From: Cordia subcordata
Lineage: Eukaryota; Streptophyta; Magnoliopsida; Boraginales; Cordiaceae
Reading direction: 5' to 3'
DNA: 64,000 nt
NCBI GenBank assembly: GCA_028554755.1
Contig: JAPTOF010000026.1
Location: 992,001 to 1,056,000 of the forward strand
Position 1 is the stretch's first letter; each line of letters begins with the position of its first letter. Under the pieces are notes generated by a model that made no database searches, was not told the DNA's origin, and worked only from the letters and a program-made list of their open reading frames with translations. The translations under genes and the position numbers were made by a program. Below, in pieces: positions 1-12,399 of the stretch.

Positions 1-311
1 GGCTAGCCATTATTTATGTGCCATCGATCGTCATCACAATAGCGGGAATTAACATTTGACCACAAGGCATACACATCTAAGGCATGGCATTCGAGAATAT
101 AACGACATATCCTACTATAAAACACATTGACATTCTTAGATTATACCAATTTAAGCAATAGCACCCAACATGTATGCAATAGAAGCTCTTCTTGATATTA
201 GATATATGAACGCACACATATAGACATGTACGAACATACAACCCACTTCATGTAATCACCACAAACACATAGACATGTATGTAAAATAGCCTTAGAAACT
301 CTAAGCACAAA

Positions 312-411
312 GCATACATATATATATATATATACACACATATACATATATACATATATATATATACACATATACATATATACATATATATATATATACA
401 CATATACACAT

Positions 412-442
<31 letters not shown>

Positions 443-525
443 TAAACATATATAGATATATACATATATACGTATACATATATACATATATACATATATA
501 TACATATACATATATATATATAATC
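312..525. repeat. TA/CATA microsatellite
   Basis: About 200 bases of alternating purine-pyrimidine sequence built from TA, CATA and CACATA units. The open frames crossing it on the minus strand are Tyr/Ile/Val/Met-rich translations of the repeat and are not genes. The preceding 300 bases show nothing recognisable. Confidence 0.95.
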
Positions 526-1330
526 AGGTTCCTATAATAATAATGTAATATTCAATCCATAATACAAACAATAATCACTTTACATAGCTCTAATTACACA
601 TTAATGAACTTGGGATAAAAGAGATACCCTTTTATTCATAGCCATGCCTTTACAATCCAAGAGCTAGTGCCCCAAATCCAAATGTTTAACCCTCCTAGAT
701 GCTTGGTTCCAAGTGTTTTGTGTTTAAAAGTGTGCGTGGGAGGTGGGTGAAGGTTAGGTTAGGGTTTGGGAGATAGGTGTAAGAGATGGCGTGATAGATA
801 TAAAAAATGAGCTCTAAATGGCCTTAAATAGCCGTTTCTCGCTACAAAAGTCAGTAGCTAGGTTGGGCTCCCAACCCTCAAATCAAGTGAGCCAAGCCTA
901 AAATATGAGCATTCTAGATGGGGTTGGAAGAACCAGCCGGGTGCCCCAGGGGGGCAATCGGCCATAGGCTACAAAGCTCCAACCTTGCCCCTCATGTGTT
1001 TGGTTTTACTCAGTTGCTCTCTTCTTCACTCGACGACCTCTAAATGCACTTTTTTTGGCTTTTTTCCCATCCAAAACACCCTTAGCTTTGTTCTATCATC
1101 AAATCATCATCAAATTAAGCTTCAAACATTGCTTCAAATCTCACCTAAAAGCACAAGAAATAAGCACTTAGTGCAGTACTTTCTCTATAAGCTCAACTAT
1201 GCACACTTATATCCTTGTATGCACAAATATGATATAAATACTATACTATGGCTATCTAATAAGCACAAAACACCGATAAATAAGTATAGAAAGGTAATGC
1301 TTAAATAGATACAAAATCAACACATCATCA
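526..1330. other. unassigned intergenic stretch
   Basis: No recognisable gene. It contains a GC-richer patch near 860-970 with a run of G and C around 940-960, and an open frame at 985-1308 with no familiar domain. It may be old transposon DNA left of the LINE remnant, but I cannot assign it. Confidence 0.4.
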
Positions 1331-1369
1331 GGTATCGTTCTGGCAGTTAATGTTTCTCATCTTAGTTCT

Positions 1370-2095
1370 ACAGATGACACTATTATATTTACAAATGGTA
1401 GTAAGGCGGCTCTAGGAAAAATTCTTAAGGAATTGCAACATTATGAAAAGATTTTATGGTAGTGTATTAATGTGGAGAAGAATGGTTTTTTGGTGTCATC
1501 TAAGCTGCCTCGTAGTCATGAGGTTATTGTCAGTCATGCCACAAGCTTTCTCAAGTTGTCTCTACCATTGAAGTATTTGGGTGTTCTGTTGCAGAAAGGC
1601 CATAAGAAAGCCCATCTTTTCGACGAGCTTTATTCTAATGTGGTCAAATGACTAGAAGGCTGGGAGAATAAAGATCATTCTATGGGAGGATGGCTTATTG
1701 TTCTCAAAAACATTCTCATGAGTATGGCTATCTACTTGTTGCAAGTTTTAAGACTGCCTAACATAGTTATTGACATATTAGAGCGGCTATTCAATGGTTT
1801 TTTATGGGGTGAGAAAGGTGAAAACAGGAAACTGCGTTGGTGCTCTTGGAAAAAGATTTGTTATCCTCTTGTTAAGGGTGGTTTGGTGTTTCATCACATT
1901 AAAGATATCAGTAGAGTTATGGAGTGGAAGCTCTGGTGGTGGCTTTGCACATCCCATAGCTTATGGGTGCGTTTCATACATGCAAAATATGGTAAAAGGA
2001 AGTATCTTAGGGCTTGTGCATCTTTTCTTCATCATTTTTCGGTTTGGAAACAGCTAGTATCAGTAGCTAATGATTGTGAAGGTTTTATTCGATAG
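1370..2095 (+). pseudogene. LINE reverse transcriptase C-terminal part
   Basis: Reading across stops gives DDTIIFTNG, LKYLGVLLQKG, a stop, LEGWENK and then an uninterrupted stretch at 1682-2095. That stretch has the familiar plant LINE order: LPNIVIDILERLFNGFLWG, CSWKKICYPLVKGGLVF and LWVRFIHAKYGK. These are the thumb and connection segment ending at the zf-RVT domain of LINE ORF2. At least three in-frame stops precede the open stretch. Family membership is secure from the motif order; activity is excluded. Confidence 0.85.
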
Positions 2096-2879
2096 CGGCT
2101 TGGTAGTGGTGAGGCCTAGTTCTAGTATAATATTTGGTTAGGTGAGAAACCTCTCTTGCATCGTGTTGGGCATCGTGGTGAGCCCTCTTTGTGCATCAAA
2201 GATGTCTGGGCTGATGGGCCTTGGGATATTAATAAATTGAAGTAGTTGTTTCTCGTCGACATTGTGGCACAAGTTATATAGGTTCCTATTTCATTTGATA
2301 CTTTAGATAGGACGTATTGGGCTACATCACCTAAGGAAGATTTTTCACTACAAATTGTTTGAGATGAAGTTCATCAAAGACAGAACTCTACTTTTGTTTA
2401 TAGGCATATTTGGTACAAGTCTATACCTCTGAAAATTTCAGTCTTCATTTGATATTTGTTACATAAATGGGTTCCCTTGGATGAATGATTGCACAAGAGA
2501 GGGGTTTATTTGGTCTCTAGATATCAATGTTGCATTCATGAGAAGACGTTTACACATTGTTTCTTTACTAGTTCAGTAATGTAGAATGTTTGGCTTCACT
2601 ATGCAAATCTTCTGGGCATTAGGATTGGGGGGTATGTTGGTATTCGGTAATGGCTCTTGACTTGGTTTACGTCAAACCATGCTAAGGTAGGCCATATACG
2701 TACTCTAATACCTATCTTTGTTTTGTGGTTTTGTGGTTTTGTTGGCTTGGACATAACACTGTAAAGCATGAAGGGGCAAGGGTGAATGTTGATAGTGTTA
2801 TTTGGAAGACTAATAGGCTAATAGCCTAATTGGTTCAAGCTGTTATATGTGTTTGCGATGTAATGAAGAGACAATTTGG

Positions 2880-3441
2880 ATCTTGCATGTTTATTTGGCT
2901 GTTATATAAGTAAGCCTAGGACTAGAGGGCCTAAAATGGTTTTGTGGAAGAAGCCAAGCTCTAGTTTTTTGAAGTTGAACATCAATGGTAGTTTCCATAG
3001 AGATGATGGGTCAATAGAGGCTCGTGGATTAGTGCGTGATGATCAAGGTAATTTGATTTTTTGTTCTTATGACCCTTTAAGGCAACTATCTATTATCTTG
3101 ACTGAACTCAAAGCTTTAGTGATGGGTCTTGATCTTTGCTAGCAGCAGGGATTTCTTCATATCTGGGTTGAAATGGATTCTTTATGGGCAGTGAGGCTTA
3201 TAAATGGCCTTGCTGATCAATGGAGTATCTATCACGAGGTGATGTGTGCTAGGTGTCTTCTCAAAGACATGGAGTGCAGGTTACACATATCTTTCGTGAA
3301 GAGAATAAGCCCGTTGACCTTTTGGCTAACCCAGGTTCTAAGGCTGTAAACCTGGTGGTGTTTCAAAGTCTGAATGCGATTCCTGGCCTTTGTGGTTTAG
3401 TTAGATGTGATAGGTTAAGGATGCCCAGCTTTAGGAAATAG
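2880..3441 (+). pseudogene. LINE RNase H domain (RVT_3 type)
   Basis: Two overlapping frames give an RNase H-like fold of the kind fused to plant LINE ORF2. LNINGSFHRDDGS is the first beta strand, with the usual catalytic Asp of the LNVDGS motif replaced by Asn. It is followed by LVRDDQGN, LTELKALVMGL (catalytic Glu), HIWVEMDSLWAVRLI (catalytic Asp), and in a shifted frame HIFREENKPVDLLA, which matches the conserved REgN-vAD-LA ending. The stop at 3140 and the frame change show it is dead. Confidence 0.8.
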
Positions 3442-3690
3442 TTTTTGTAAGATTAGTAATACTATCTTATTTATTTTTGTGCATTGTTTTGTAAGGGTAG
3501 TAGTACTATCTATTTATTCTTTATCTTGCATTTGCATCCCTATTTTGCTTTGTATCAAGGTTGGCCCGTCAACCTTGCATGTTTAGGAGTAGAATGGAAG
3601 GTTAGGTTCATGTCCCCTTTCCACTTTGTACTTTGTTTTTTTGTGTGGTAATAAAATCTAGGGAGTGCCATCTCCTTTTTTTTGAAAAAC

Positions 3691-5019
3691 AATGTCTATG
3701 AGTTTGTTAATATGTCACAATGATGAAGCATACATTATCTATATACATGTTGGTTATTTGACGCTTTTATGGTATGATTTAAGCATGTCTATGTGTTTGA
3801 TAGTCAACTAAGTTTATGTGTTTGATGAAATGTCATAATGAAGAACATGTATGTATTTGTGCTTTAAATGCTTAACTTGCTATTGTGATGCATGATTGAT
3901 GACGCTTAATTGAAGGGAAGGGCAACTTAACCTATCTATACTCGAAGCCACCCCGGCCCTAATTGAGTCAATGGTTGCCTTAAAGCCTGTGTCTAACTAA
4001 CAAATGGAGACCCAAGAAGTAAGAACAACAATAATATTCCATAGGAAAATGCACCAAAGATCAAATATTTTGAGCCGACTTCCATGGAAAATTCAGACTT
4101 TCTTTTTGATGCTGCAATCACATAAAAATATAAACTTTAAGGCTTAATCGCTAAATACAATTTGAAATTCTCTTTTTTATATTGCAATCCTTCTTAGTGA
4201 AAAGTTACTCTAAATACTATGTAGGGAAAATCATGAAGCCACTACGATAGTAGTGGAAGGATTTCTCCTAAGGAATTCTATCACATCGTTATAGCCAGAG
4301 TTAGTCATTGGACTTTCTTTGCCCTTTATAAACAATGAAAGTGTCTCCTCACCATAATTAGACTTATTTAAGTTTCTTTTAGCTTTAAGCCCAACTAATA
4401 GACTTCTGGCTTAGTTTAATCAAGCTTAGATGGATTGGGTCTTGGCTTTAAACCCAGCCAATGTTTTAGACACTAGGGTGGATTCAATCACATCACTAGA
4501 TGCCCTAATTAATTAGCCTGAAAAGCCTAGGTCATAAAGACAAAACTATGCTTTAAGCAAGGCCTACTTAGGGATAAAGTTGCACTGAGGCTTGGAGAAT
4601 AACAAGGTAATTAATTAGGAATTCTAAGGAGAGCAACCAAAAATCCATGAAATAGTCCCTAATCAAGAGTATAGTATCGACCCCATAGTCAAGTGTAGGT
4701 CATCCTCATCCCTATTATTTGTGTTTCTTCCCTTTAGGTAATTTGATTTCTAATCCCTTTCATGCAGCAGTTTGATTTTTATCCTTTTCATGCACCTTTA
4801 CTTTAAGTTGCTTTTACGTTTGTTTACTTGCAATTGAGCTCCTTTAATCCAAGAAAATCCCAAAAAAAAATGTCATCCCCAAAAAAATGTTAGTTTAGGA
4901 CCTCATAGCTTTCTTAGGATGCACTTGCCATAAAAACCAAGTGTAGATTGCCTCTATATGGAAGAATGATCCCATTCTTGCATTACACTATACATGACTC
5001 GTGCACTTGTGCGTAAACT
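3691..5019. other. unassigned AT-rich stretch
   Basis: No coding region is recognisable on either strand. Around 3700-3860 there are loosely repeated phrases based on TATGTGTTTG and ATGTCACAATGA, which suggests an old local duplication. The right end merges into the antisense gag remnant. Confidence 0.4.
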
Positions 5020-5720
5020 TACACCAAGCAATAGTTCAGAAATCCCATGTTAAGGGCGACTTGCAGATTACCTCTTGAATCTTTCCCAATAATCATAAAG
5101 GGACTTGGTATCCTTTTGTTTAATTGCACAAATCTCCCTTTGAATCATCGTGGCTTGTGACACAAGAAAAAATTTATCAATAACAGCTTTTGGCATCTCA
5201 GTCTAAATAGTGATGGAACCGGATGGTAGACAGAATAGCTACTCTTTCCTTGTGTCCACCAAAGAAAAGGGAAAAGCTCTCAATTTTATTTGATCCTCTG
5301 TAATTCCATTAGGTCTCATGCTTCAACACACAATATGAAATTCCGTCAAGTGTTTGTGAGGACTTTTATGCTCCAAGCCCTAAAAGATTAGAAATAGATG
5401 TATCAAAACCAATTTTAACAAAAAATCCACATTAAGCTCCGAGTAGGTGATGCAAAGAGACTGTTGATTTAAGGGGACAGCAGCTAATTTGCACAGAGTT
5501 CTATCTTCAATTGCCATCTCTTCCTCTTGTTTGGATTTTCTTGATGACTTAGATAAAGCTTCTAATGTTTTAGCTTGTTTTTCTTGTTGTTTCCACAATT
5601 TTGGTTCTTTTTTTCAAGCTCTTTATAGTCTTTTCAATCTCTAAATCAAATTGTAGTTCACTTGTGCGATCTTGGTCATAAAAGGAGAAAAAGGATTAGC
5701 ACCAATTTTAACAACGGTGC
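5020..5720 (-). pseudogene. Ty3/gypsy (Athila-type) gag fragment
   Basis: The reverse complement matches the gag start of the element at 54451-55110 in the same order. It has a methionine followed by Thr-Lys-Ile-Ala-Gln then FDLEIEKT, QQEKQAKTLEAL, PLNQQSLCITYSELNVDF, and further on ICAIKQKD, LYDYWERFK and LTWDF. It is the N-terminal retrotransposon gag domain of the Athila-type family. The fragment has stops and frame changes, no LTR and no pol. The primer-site side (5720) and the inner side (5020) are both ragged. Confidence 0.8.
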
Positions 5721-6343
5721 TAAACCACAAAAAAATTAATCCTACTTTTACCTCATAATTTGTGCAAGTGGTGAGAAGTGTTGAACCGCATATAGATTGG
5801 TTAATTTATGATGCTTTTAATGCCAAGTAGATGAAACAAGTAAAATACAAGAAAGAGGGGGATGAGGATTTAAAGCAACTAAAGCTAAATATATTAAATC
5901 TGGAAAAATGACAGTTCCTTAAACGTGGGTATGCCTAAGGAAAAAACAATAGAAATCTAATAAATAGGCTACTGACTTTCAATGATGAAAAAATGAATAA
6001 TCAATTAAAAATAGGAAAAAGAAATTAAAGGGGATTTCAATGATTCTAAAACCTAGCCTAGGTTATGGATCTTCGTTTTGGCCTATAAATCCGACCCTAG
6101 ATGCAAATATTACTCTCACCTATTTCGATAAACTAATTATAGTTGTCACCGAATATATCAAGTCGTCGTGCTTATTTATTCGATCTTTGAAAACTTGGCA
6201 TGGTGACAGAAGAATGGAGATAGAAGTCATAAGGGGCGCGAACTAGAATTATGTTGTAAGGTTGCCTCATTTTTATACTTCTTGTCTTGACTTAGCTTGT
6301 GATTTAGATATTATATGCCCCAAACATTTTTGAAATTGATACA
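5721..6343. other. unassigned stretch
   Basis: Nothing recognisable. The open frame at 6040-6246 has no family signature and no supporting context. Confidence 0.4.
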
Positions 6344-7283
6344 TGTTTTTCTAAGTGATTTTGATGATCAAAAAGGATTTTGTAACGTACTTTTGAAGAA
6401 AATGGATCTTGGACTTAGAAATTTTTATTACAGCAAAAAAGGGCACCGATGAGCGAAGCTTTCCGGGTTATTGGATGAGTTTCACTACACCCGACAGAGA
6501 GTATTTTGGTTTTCAAACTGAAGGCTAACAGGTGAAGCTTTCTGGATGAAGCTTCCAGGCAATTAGAACGATGCTACTTCGACCGGATCATACATATTTT
6601 CAAAAATTTTATCCAAAACTAGCCGTTCTTCGTGCGATCTCTTTTCGCTTACCCTATAATGTTCAAAAGACAATTTTGGTAAAGAAATGGTTGCTTCCAA
6701 CAACTTTTTTTTTCTTTTTTCTTTTTGCATATATGTATATATGTATATATATCTTTTTATTCAAGCTTTGTCAAGAGAACACGAAGAAATACCATACAAG
6801 AGAAAGAGCTTTCAAATTTTCTCTCAAGCCAACTATAGGTCTTGTATTGCAAACCCAAATATCAACTTGCGCTTACTCTTTCTTTGAGATTTCTTTTGTA
6901 AATCCTACATTCATCTTTATATTAGTTAGGTATTGGGTAGATTAGTCTTGGATGTGTGCAAATATTTAAACTTGTCAAGTGGGTTTCTTGATTTGGGATA
7001 AATCAAGGATGTATGGTTGGTTAATGCTTAGCTAAATTTTGAAAAGCACAAAGTTATAGTGGAGTTGGTTTGAAAATCCCCAAGGTGGGAAGCCTTAGGT
7101 AGTAGATGTAGGTTTGGTGGCCAAACTATTCTATATCATGTGTTTTTTTCTTTATTTTCAATTCCTTTCAACTCAAAGTGCTACACACTTTCTGTTATTT
7201 GAAAAAGAATCAAAGGTTGTAACTTTTCAAGAAATTTATGCTAAATTACATTCACCCTCTCGCCCTTAGAGTTAAGCTTGCCA
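6344..7283 (+). repeat. probable 5' LTR of the copia remnant
   Basis: This stretch lies directly upstream of a tRNA-iMet-type primer site and ends in a C/T-rich segment plus TTGCCA, as many plant copia LTRs do. Its proposed start, TGTTTTTCTAAGTGATTTTG at about 6344, is a guess based on the TG rule. It contains a poly-T tract and TATG repeat at 6705-6760. There is no second LTR in the window, so the borders cannot be confirmed. Confidence 0.45.
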
Positions 7284-7291
7284 CTTGTAAG

Positions 7292-7305
7292 TGGTATCCA
7301 GAGCC
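7292..7305 (+). other. primer-binding site, tRNA-iMet type (copia remnant)
   Basis: TGGTATCCAGAGCC equals the usual plant copia site TGGTATCAGAGCC with one extra C. It lies just before the gag start codon at 7349 and just after the probable LTR. Confidence 0.7.
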
Positions 7306-7348
7306 TGGTCTTACAGGGTAGACTAATCATCTTGTAAGAGGTCCTACC

Positions 7349-9318
7349 ATGGCGAGCGGGTCTTTTACATCTGATGAAGGTTTTTCACCATCCAAACCAC
7401 TGGGATTTGATGGACTGAACTATCTATATAGGCGATATCATATGGAGATCTACATTCAATCGGTTGACTATGATCTATGGCGTATCATGGAAGATGGTCC
7501 ATATGTTCCAATGAGAATGGAAGAAGATGGCACCATAGTCATCAAGAGGAATATTGAGCTTACTCAAGATATTAGACCATGATAGCCAAAAACTCTCAAG
7601 CTTTGAATGTTTTTCATTGTGGATTAAGTGAGAAAATATTCAAAAGAATATCTCATCACAAGATGGCTCAAAAGGTCGTTGAAGCCTTGGATATGCTCTA
7701 TCAAAGAGACCAATATGATGAACCCAAAGATGAGGAAGAACACGAGCAACTGAACAATCATGTGTGCTTCATGGCCAATAATGAGGTAAATTTAGAACCT
7801 ACTACCTTTTCAATAGATGATGACTTTTGTGAAGAATGTGAATACAACTTTATTATTAATGAAATACATTATGTTATATGTGATTTGCATAAGGATTTAG
7901 CAAATATTGTCATAAAAAACAAAGCTCTTCAAAAATAAGATTTGGAACTTAAGAATGAAAACAAGATTTTGTCCAAAGAAAATCATCAACTCAAAGTTGA
8001 CAAGAAGGTTTTGTAATTGGAAAACCAAGATTTGAATAGTAAAGTGAATCTTTACAAAAGCTTTCAAAAAGATAAATCGATCATTCATTAGCACCACCTA
8101 CACTTGCAACATGAAAATTTTGTTTAATAAAAGAAAATGAGGATTTGAAAAAGACTGTTTAAAAGTTTACAAAAGGAAAAAAAAAACACTTGATGTTTTA
8201 CTTGGCTCACAACAAAAAGCTTTTGGAAAAGAAGGAGTTAGTTCTGATCCATCATTATCTAAAGTTTTCCACAAAAATACTTTTATCAAAAGTTCTTCTA
8301 GTAGCAATGCTTCTACATCTTATGTCAGACATGAGTTTAAAAATGTAAACAAATATTATTCTCATGTCGTGTGCATTTATTGTGAAAAGAGAGGTCATAC
8401 CTCCACTAAATGCTATGTGAAAAAACTATGTGAATTGAAAACTCTTGTGCTGGAATGGAAAAGGCCAAAATAGGCCATGAAAAGAACTAACCCCCAAGGA
8501 CCCAATGAAAATTGGATACCTAAACCCAAATGATTGCTTTATTTGTAGGAAAATAAACTTTGCATTCAATGGATATTGGATAGTAGGTATACCAAGCATA
8601 TGAAGAGAAATGTGTCATTGTTTATTGATTTGAAAAGAGCAAAATGTGGTGAAATAACATTTGGAGATGCTTCAAAAGAAAGAGTACTTGGAAAAGAAAG
8701 CATTGGAATCAAAGGCTCAATCACCATCAAAGATGCACTCTACGTAGAAGGTTTGAAATTTAATTTATTTTCTATTAGTCAATTGTGTGATAGCAATTTT
8801 GATGTGGTATTTAAAGCTAATGCTTGTTGTGTGATAAAAGATGGTGTTGATGTGTTTGTTGCCAAACATGTAAACAATATGTATATTTGTGCCTTCTATA
8901 ATCTTGTGTGTCAATATGTTAAATGCTTATTAATGGTTGATGATAATATGTGCCTTTGGATAGATGCATAGAACATTTTAGTATGGACTTGCTTATAAAT
9001 TTAAATAAAAAGAATCTTGTTAATGGTTTGTCCAATGTGAAGCATGTGAAGGATGTTATGTGTGATGCTTGTGAACTTGGTAAACAACATAAAGCTAGTT
9101 TTAAAGCAATCAATAGAGTTGGTACCACTAAACCTTTGGAACTTATTCACATGGATTTGTTTGTGCCTATGGGTTTTGCTAGTCTTAGAGGTACACATTA
9201 TGTGTTGTACTTATTGATGATTGTACTAGATACAATTGAATCATTTTTCTTGCATCAAAAAATAAAACCTTCAATGAATTTTCTAGATTTTCATGGCCAA
9301 ACCATGAAAATCATCTAA
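7349..9318 (+). pseudogene. Ty1/copia gag-protease-integrase remnant
   Basis: A broken polyprotein that starts at the ATG at 7349. Gag begins MASGSFTSDEG and contains PLGFDGLNYLYRRYHMEIYI and IKRNIELTQ. It resumes after a stop with NSQALNVFHCGLSEKIFKRI. A CCHC knuckle CIYCEKRGHTSTKC is intact near 8366-8407. The protease starts WILDSRYTKHM, where the normal DSG active site reads DSR. LKFNLFSISQLCD and the pre-integrase segment CDACELGKQHKASF follow. The integrase starts LELIHMDL and then stops after about 60 residues, so most of integrase and all of RT/RNase H are missing. Several frameshifts separate the pieces. It cannot move by itself. Confidence 0.85.
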
Positions 9319-9319
9319 G

Positions 9320-11016
9320 GCCATTAAGTTACAAGAAATTTGAAGAATAGAAGACCAGAGATTTTGGATACTTTTTGAAAAGAAAAGTCTACTTTAAATT
9401 TGCCTTGTAAAGCAAGTAGATCTTTTGCTTTTCTTTATTAGGAAAGATAAACAAGAGTTTTGGAAAGGAAGGATTCTTATTTGAAAAAAAAAAGAGTGAT
9501 GGAATAGGATTCTTTTGCTTTGAGCACAATCAAGGTCATAAATATGAAGAAAGACTGAATTAAAGTATGTGGAGAAGGTGGAGAATGACAAGGAAGAGTA
9601 AGGGAGCAACATTAAAGATTCAAAGATTGGTTTAATATCTTCTCCACGAGTTCGCTTTAATTTTCTGAGTTTCTATGTCTTTAATTTCAATATCGAGATT
9701 CAATTACAATGTTGGAAATGTTTCTCCATAGTATGGAGCAATTTTCTTGTTTTAGGGGAAGCATCAAATCCTAGTTTAATTAATGATGCTTGGTTTGGTT
9801 TATGAATTTCAAATTTAGTTTTTATGCAGTAATTGATGTTCTTAATGCTTGTTCATGATCAATTGTTTCTGATACCTTAATGAAGTTTGAGCAGAGAAGT
9901 TAGGGTTCTTGTTCCTAATCAAGTTTTGTGCATTATTTAGCCTTAAAAAGGTTTGAACAGAGAAATTAGGGCGCTTGTTATTGCATAACATATTGACCCA
10001 AAGCTTTTTTGAATAGGTGCCTTTAGGTTAATTTGTGGCCAAATTCATTGCTAAATACGATTGAATTTTGTGTTCAGTTCTTACGTGATTCAATTTAGAC
10101 TAGTTGAATAGGCAACTAAATTGCATTGAGAATCTAATTCTTGAGAAAGATTAAATGGGCTTTAGTACAAACTCGCCGATTCTAAATCTAAATTTCTAAA
10201 TTAAAATTAACATCAGAATTAGTGTACCCTAACGCCTTAATAACAATTAGGTTTCCCTTGAACTCGCATTTTTGTTTCATTCAATTCCATTTTTTTCTCT
10301 TAATTTTTGATTTTTAATTGTATTTAATTTTAAATTTTTAAATCAATTCGATTGCTCAATATATATACATATATGGCCACCATAAAATTTGGTTCTCATG
10401 ATAATGATATATGGACGTTTCTATCTTGTACTACTGATATGTCTATTACTAGTTGGTTGGGATGTATCATTTAGTAAGATATGCTATTGAAATATCTCCA
10501 ATAAATAATACAAGTTTATTTAGTAATTAACTAAGACCTGAGTTTAACAAAGATTCTCAACTTATTTGACTCTTACGAATTTAGTATAGAGGGTAATATT
10601 AAAAACTGAATGAATGATTTACTCTAGAAACATGACATAGACTTCACGGGAGTGAATCAATGATTGCTTTGGAAAAATGGCATGAAGTTTGCGAAAACCA
10701 TAGAATGAAAGTGAGATAAAAGATGAATTCTACTATGAAGATATTCTCAAATTAATCATCTTTTGCAAGAATCGCTTAATGTGTTCAAGAACATAATAAT
10801 ACCAAAAGTTCATGTATCTCTAGTATCATCAAAATAGATCAATAGAAACCTATTCAAAAAAATTCCTATACATATACACACACGTACACACACACATACT
10901 CTGTGAATAGACAGATTGAATAGGCTATAAACTCATCCCAATGTATTCTATGGAAATAATGTGGCATTGTGTTTTGTTGTGTTATTCTAATTGCTTGCAA
11001 GCTTTGGTTTGTGTTA
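9320..11016. other. unassigned stretch, possibly LTR-derived
   Basis: No open frame with a known domain. The part 9630-10370 has the composition of an LTR or leader: long T-rich runs, and two similar phrases TTTGAGCAGAGAAGTTAGGG and TTTGAACAGAGAAATTAGGG about 75 bases apart. No terminal repeat partner exists in the window. A CACACA-rich tract lies at 10868-10900. Confidence 0.35.
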
Positions 11017-11021
11017 TGTCA
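11017..11021. repeat. target-site duplication TGTCA of outer LTR element
   Basis: TGTCA immediately precedes the left LTR and recurs at 28599-28603 immediately after the right LTR. Confidence 0.85.
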
Positions 11022-11534
11022 TGTTAGAATCTAATATATCTAATAGTAGAAATAAAAACATTGCAATAATAAATTAAATAAATAATTCTTGAGGCATACT
11101 TTGATTTAAAGTCATTGAATCCTTTCTTACAGTAATCTGGCAATGAAACTATAACAACATATTATGGTAGGCACGCCTAGACTAAGGGCTCCCTGTCTCT
11201 CTTCAACTTCTGTGTGGTGGCACTCAATGGGGCAAGCAAACCCTAATAACCTATTTATAGACAATTTACATTCTGGATGGGAGACAGGGCCTAGCATAAA
11301 AACTTTATTGAGTCCCCTATCAAGGTGCCTTAAAACACTAAACAAGTTTTACACATTATATATCACACTATTAGAATAATAATATATTTATGAGACAGAC
11401 CTAGGGCCAACTAGAATGGATCACAATAAATAATTTTTGGGCTTTGCCGGTCAACCTTAACCCATTTCTCGAAAGAATAAAGAAAAAAAATCGCAATCAG
11501 TTGTAGTCCACAATTTAATTAAAAAATTCTAATA
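11022..11534 (-). repeat. 3' LTR of outer element
   Basis: 513 bp. It aligns along its whole length with 28080-28598, with roughly 17% differences by hand count. On the plus strand it starts TGTTAGAATC and ends TTCTAATA (canonical end CA mutated to TA). A minus-strand TATAAATAG lies at 11251-11259. Confidence 0.9.
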
Positions 11535-11991
11535 GTCTCCCACTTGGGCAATACTAATTGGTTTTATATTTTAAAAAATTTTCATTTTGCAAAAAAAAAC
11601 TCTCAGGTTGAATACAACTTTAGTGGCTACATAAAAAAATCTTAACACAAAATCCGTCCAATAAGCACATTTATGGTGAACTATAGCAGTTGTTACGCCA
11701 TTTATCAGCATAGAACTTCTATGATCACAAACATTAATGCCTCATCGACATGAATTCCATGGTGTGATGAAATGTAGTGTGGTATTTGGCATATGTGATC
11801 CAACTATAGCAATAAGCATGCCAATTTCCACAATAGGTGCACTTTATGGTCATAAAGATCTTTTATGGGATAAAACCCCTTTATGTTTTCAAAGAAACAT
11901 TTAAACTTTAATGGGATATGAATCCCCTTTTAATGCTTCTGAAACAAAGCTACTTTATTAAAGAAGCCTTTAACCATATATCTCAAGATAT
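11535..11991. other. outer element internal region, segment next to 3' LTR
   Basis: Non-coding. It starts with the polypurine tract of the outer element (GTCTCCCACTTGGGC on plus). It contains two related phrases around 11866-11930, TTTTATGGGATAAAACCCC and TTTAATGGGATATGAATCCC, so a short degenerate repeat is present. Confidence 0.6.
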
Positions 11992-11996
11992 GGAAC

Positions 11997-12328
11997 TGTT
12001 GGGGGAAAAACATACAAACACGAAGAATACAAGAAGAAAAACGGACACGAGAAATTACGCGGTTCGGCCTTAAAGCCTACATCCACGGGCAGCCGAGAAC
12101 AATTTATTATTGATCAGTGAAGATTACACAGCTCTACTCTAGTTTCTCTCACACACATAACACAATGAGTATTGCCACATATTTATAGTGCAAAGGTTTC
12201 CTAAAACCTATAAAGCAGAAAAGGCAACTAATTAATTATGTGCTAAAAAGGTAATAAGCTAATAAAGTAATGTCCACAAAAAGTAATTGGCTATTCTTGT
12301 TGCCCAAGAATACGAGACACATTCAACA
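11997..12328 (-). repeat. 3' LTR of copia A
   Basis: 332 bp, TG...CA ends, preceded by GGAAC. A TATAAATA box on the minus strand lies at 12180-12187. It is about 94% identical to 17638-17969. Confidence 0.95.
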
Positions 12329-12342
12329 AATCTCCCCCTTGG
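12329..12342 (-). other. polypurine tract of copia A
   Basis: On the minus strand CCAAGGGGGAGATT directly precedes the 3' LTR. This is the position and composition expected for the plus-strand primer of reverse transcription. Confidence 0.8.
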
Positions 12343-12399
12343 CACGTGTTCACTCCAATCAACACACCATCATCCCTGCTGCCAACTGCCCCTAAGGGT

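Larger units (their letters stand above)
1331..3690 (+). mobile_element. 5'-truncated, decayed LINE (non-LTR retrotransposon)
   Basis: Remnant of ORF2 of a plant LINE on the plus strand. It opens inside the reverse transcriptase: the sequence before DDTIIFTNG corresponds to the FADD-type catalytic site. It continues through the RT thumb and zf-RVT-like region and ends with a plant-type RNase H domain. The 3' untranslated tail has GTAATAAAATCTAGG near 3650 and ends near an A-poor boundary at about 3690. Many in-frame stops and frameshifts break the frame, so it is non-functional. The 5' part (ORF1, endonuclease and first half of RT) is absent, as expected of 5' truncation during target-primed reverse transcription. 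No target-site duplication was found. Confidence 0.85.

Noticed and set aside
198..511. Three overlapping open frames rich in Tyr, Ile, Met and Val
   Set aside because: They are translations of the TA/CATA microsatellite in three frames.
11127..11379. Open frames on both strands at the left outer LTR
   Set aside because: They lie entirely inside the LTR and are not preserved in the other LTR.
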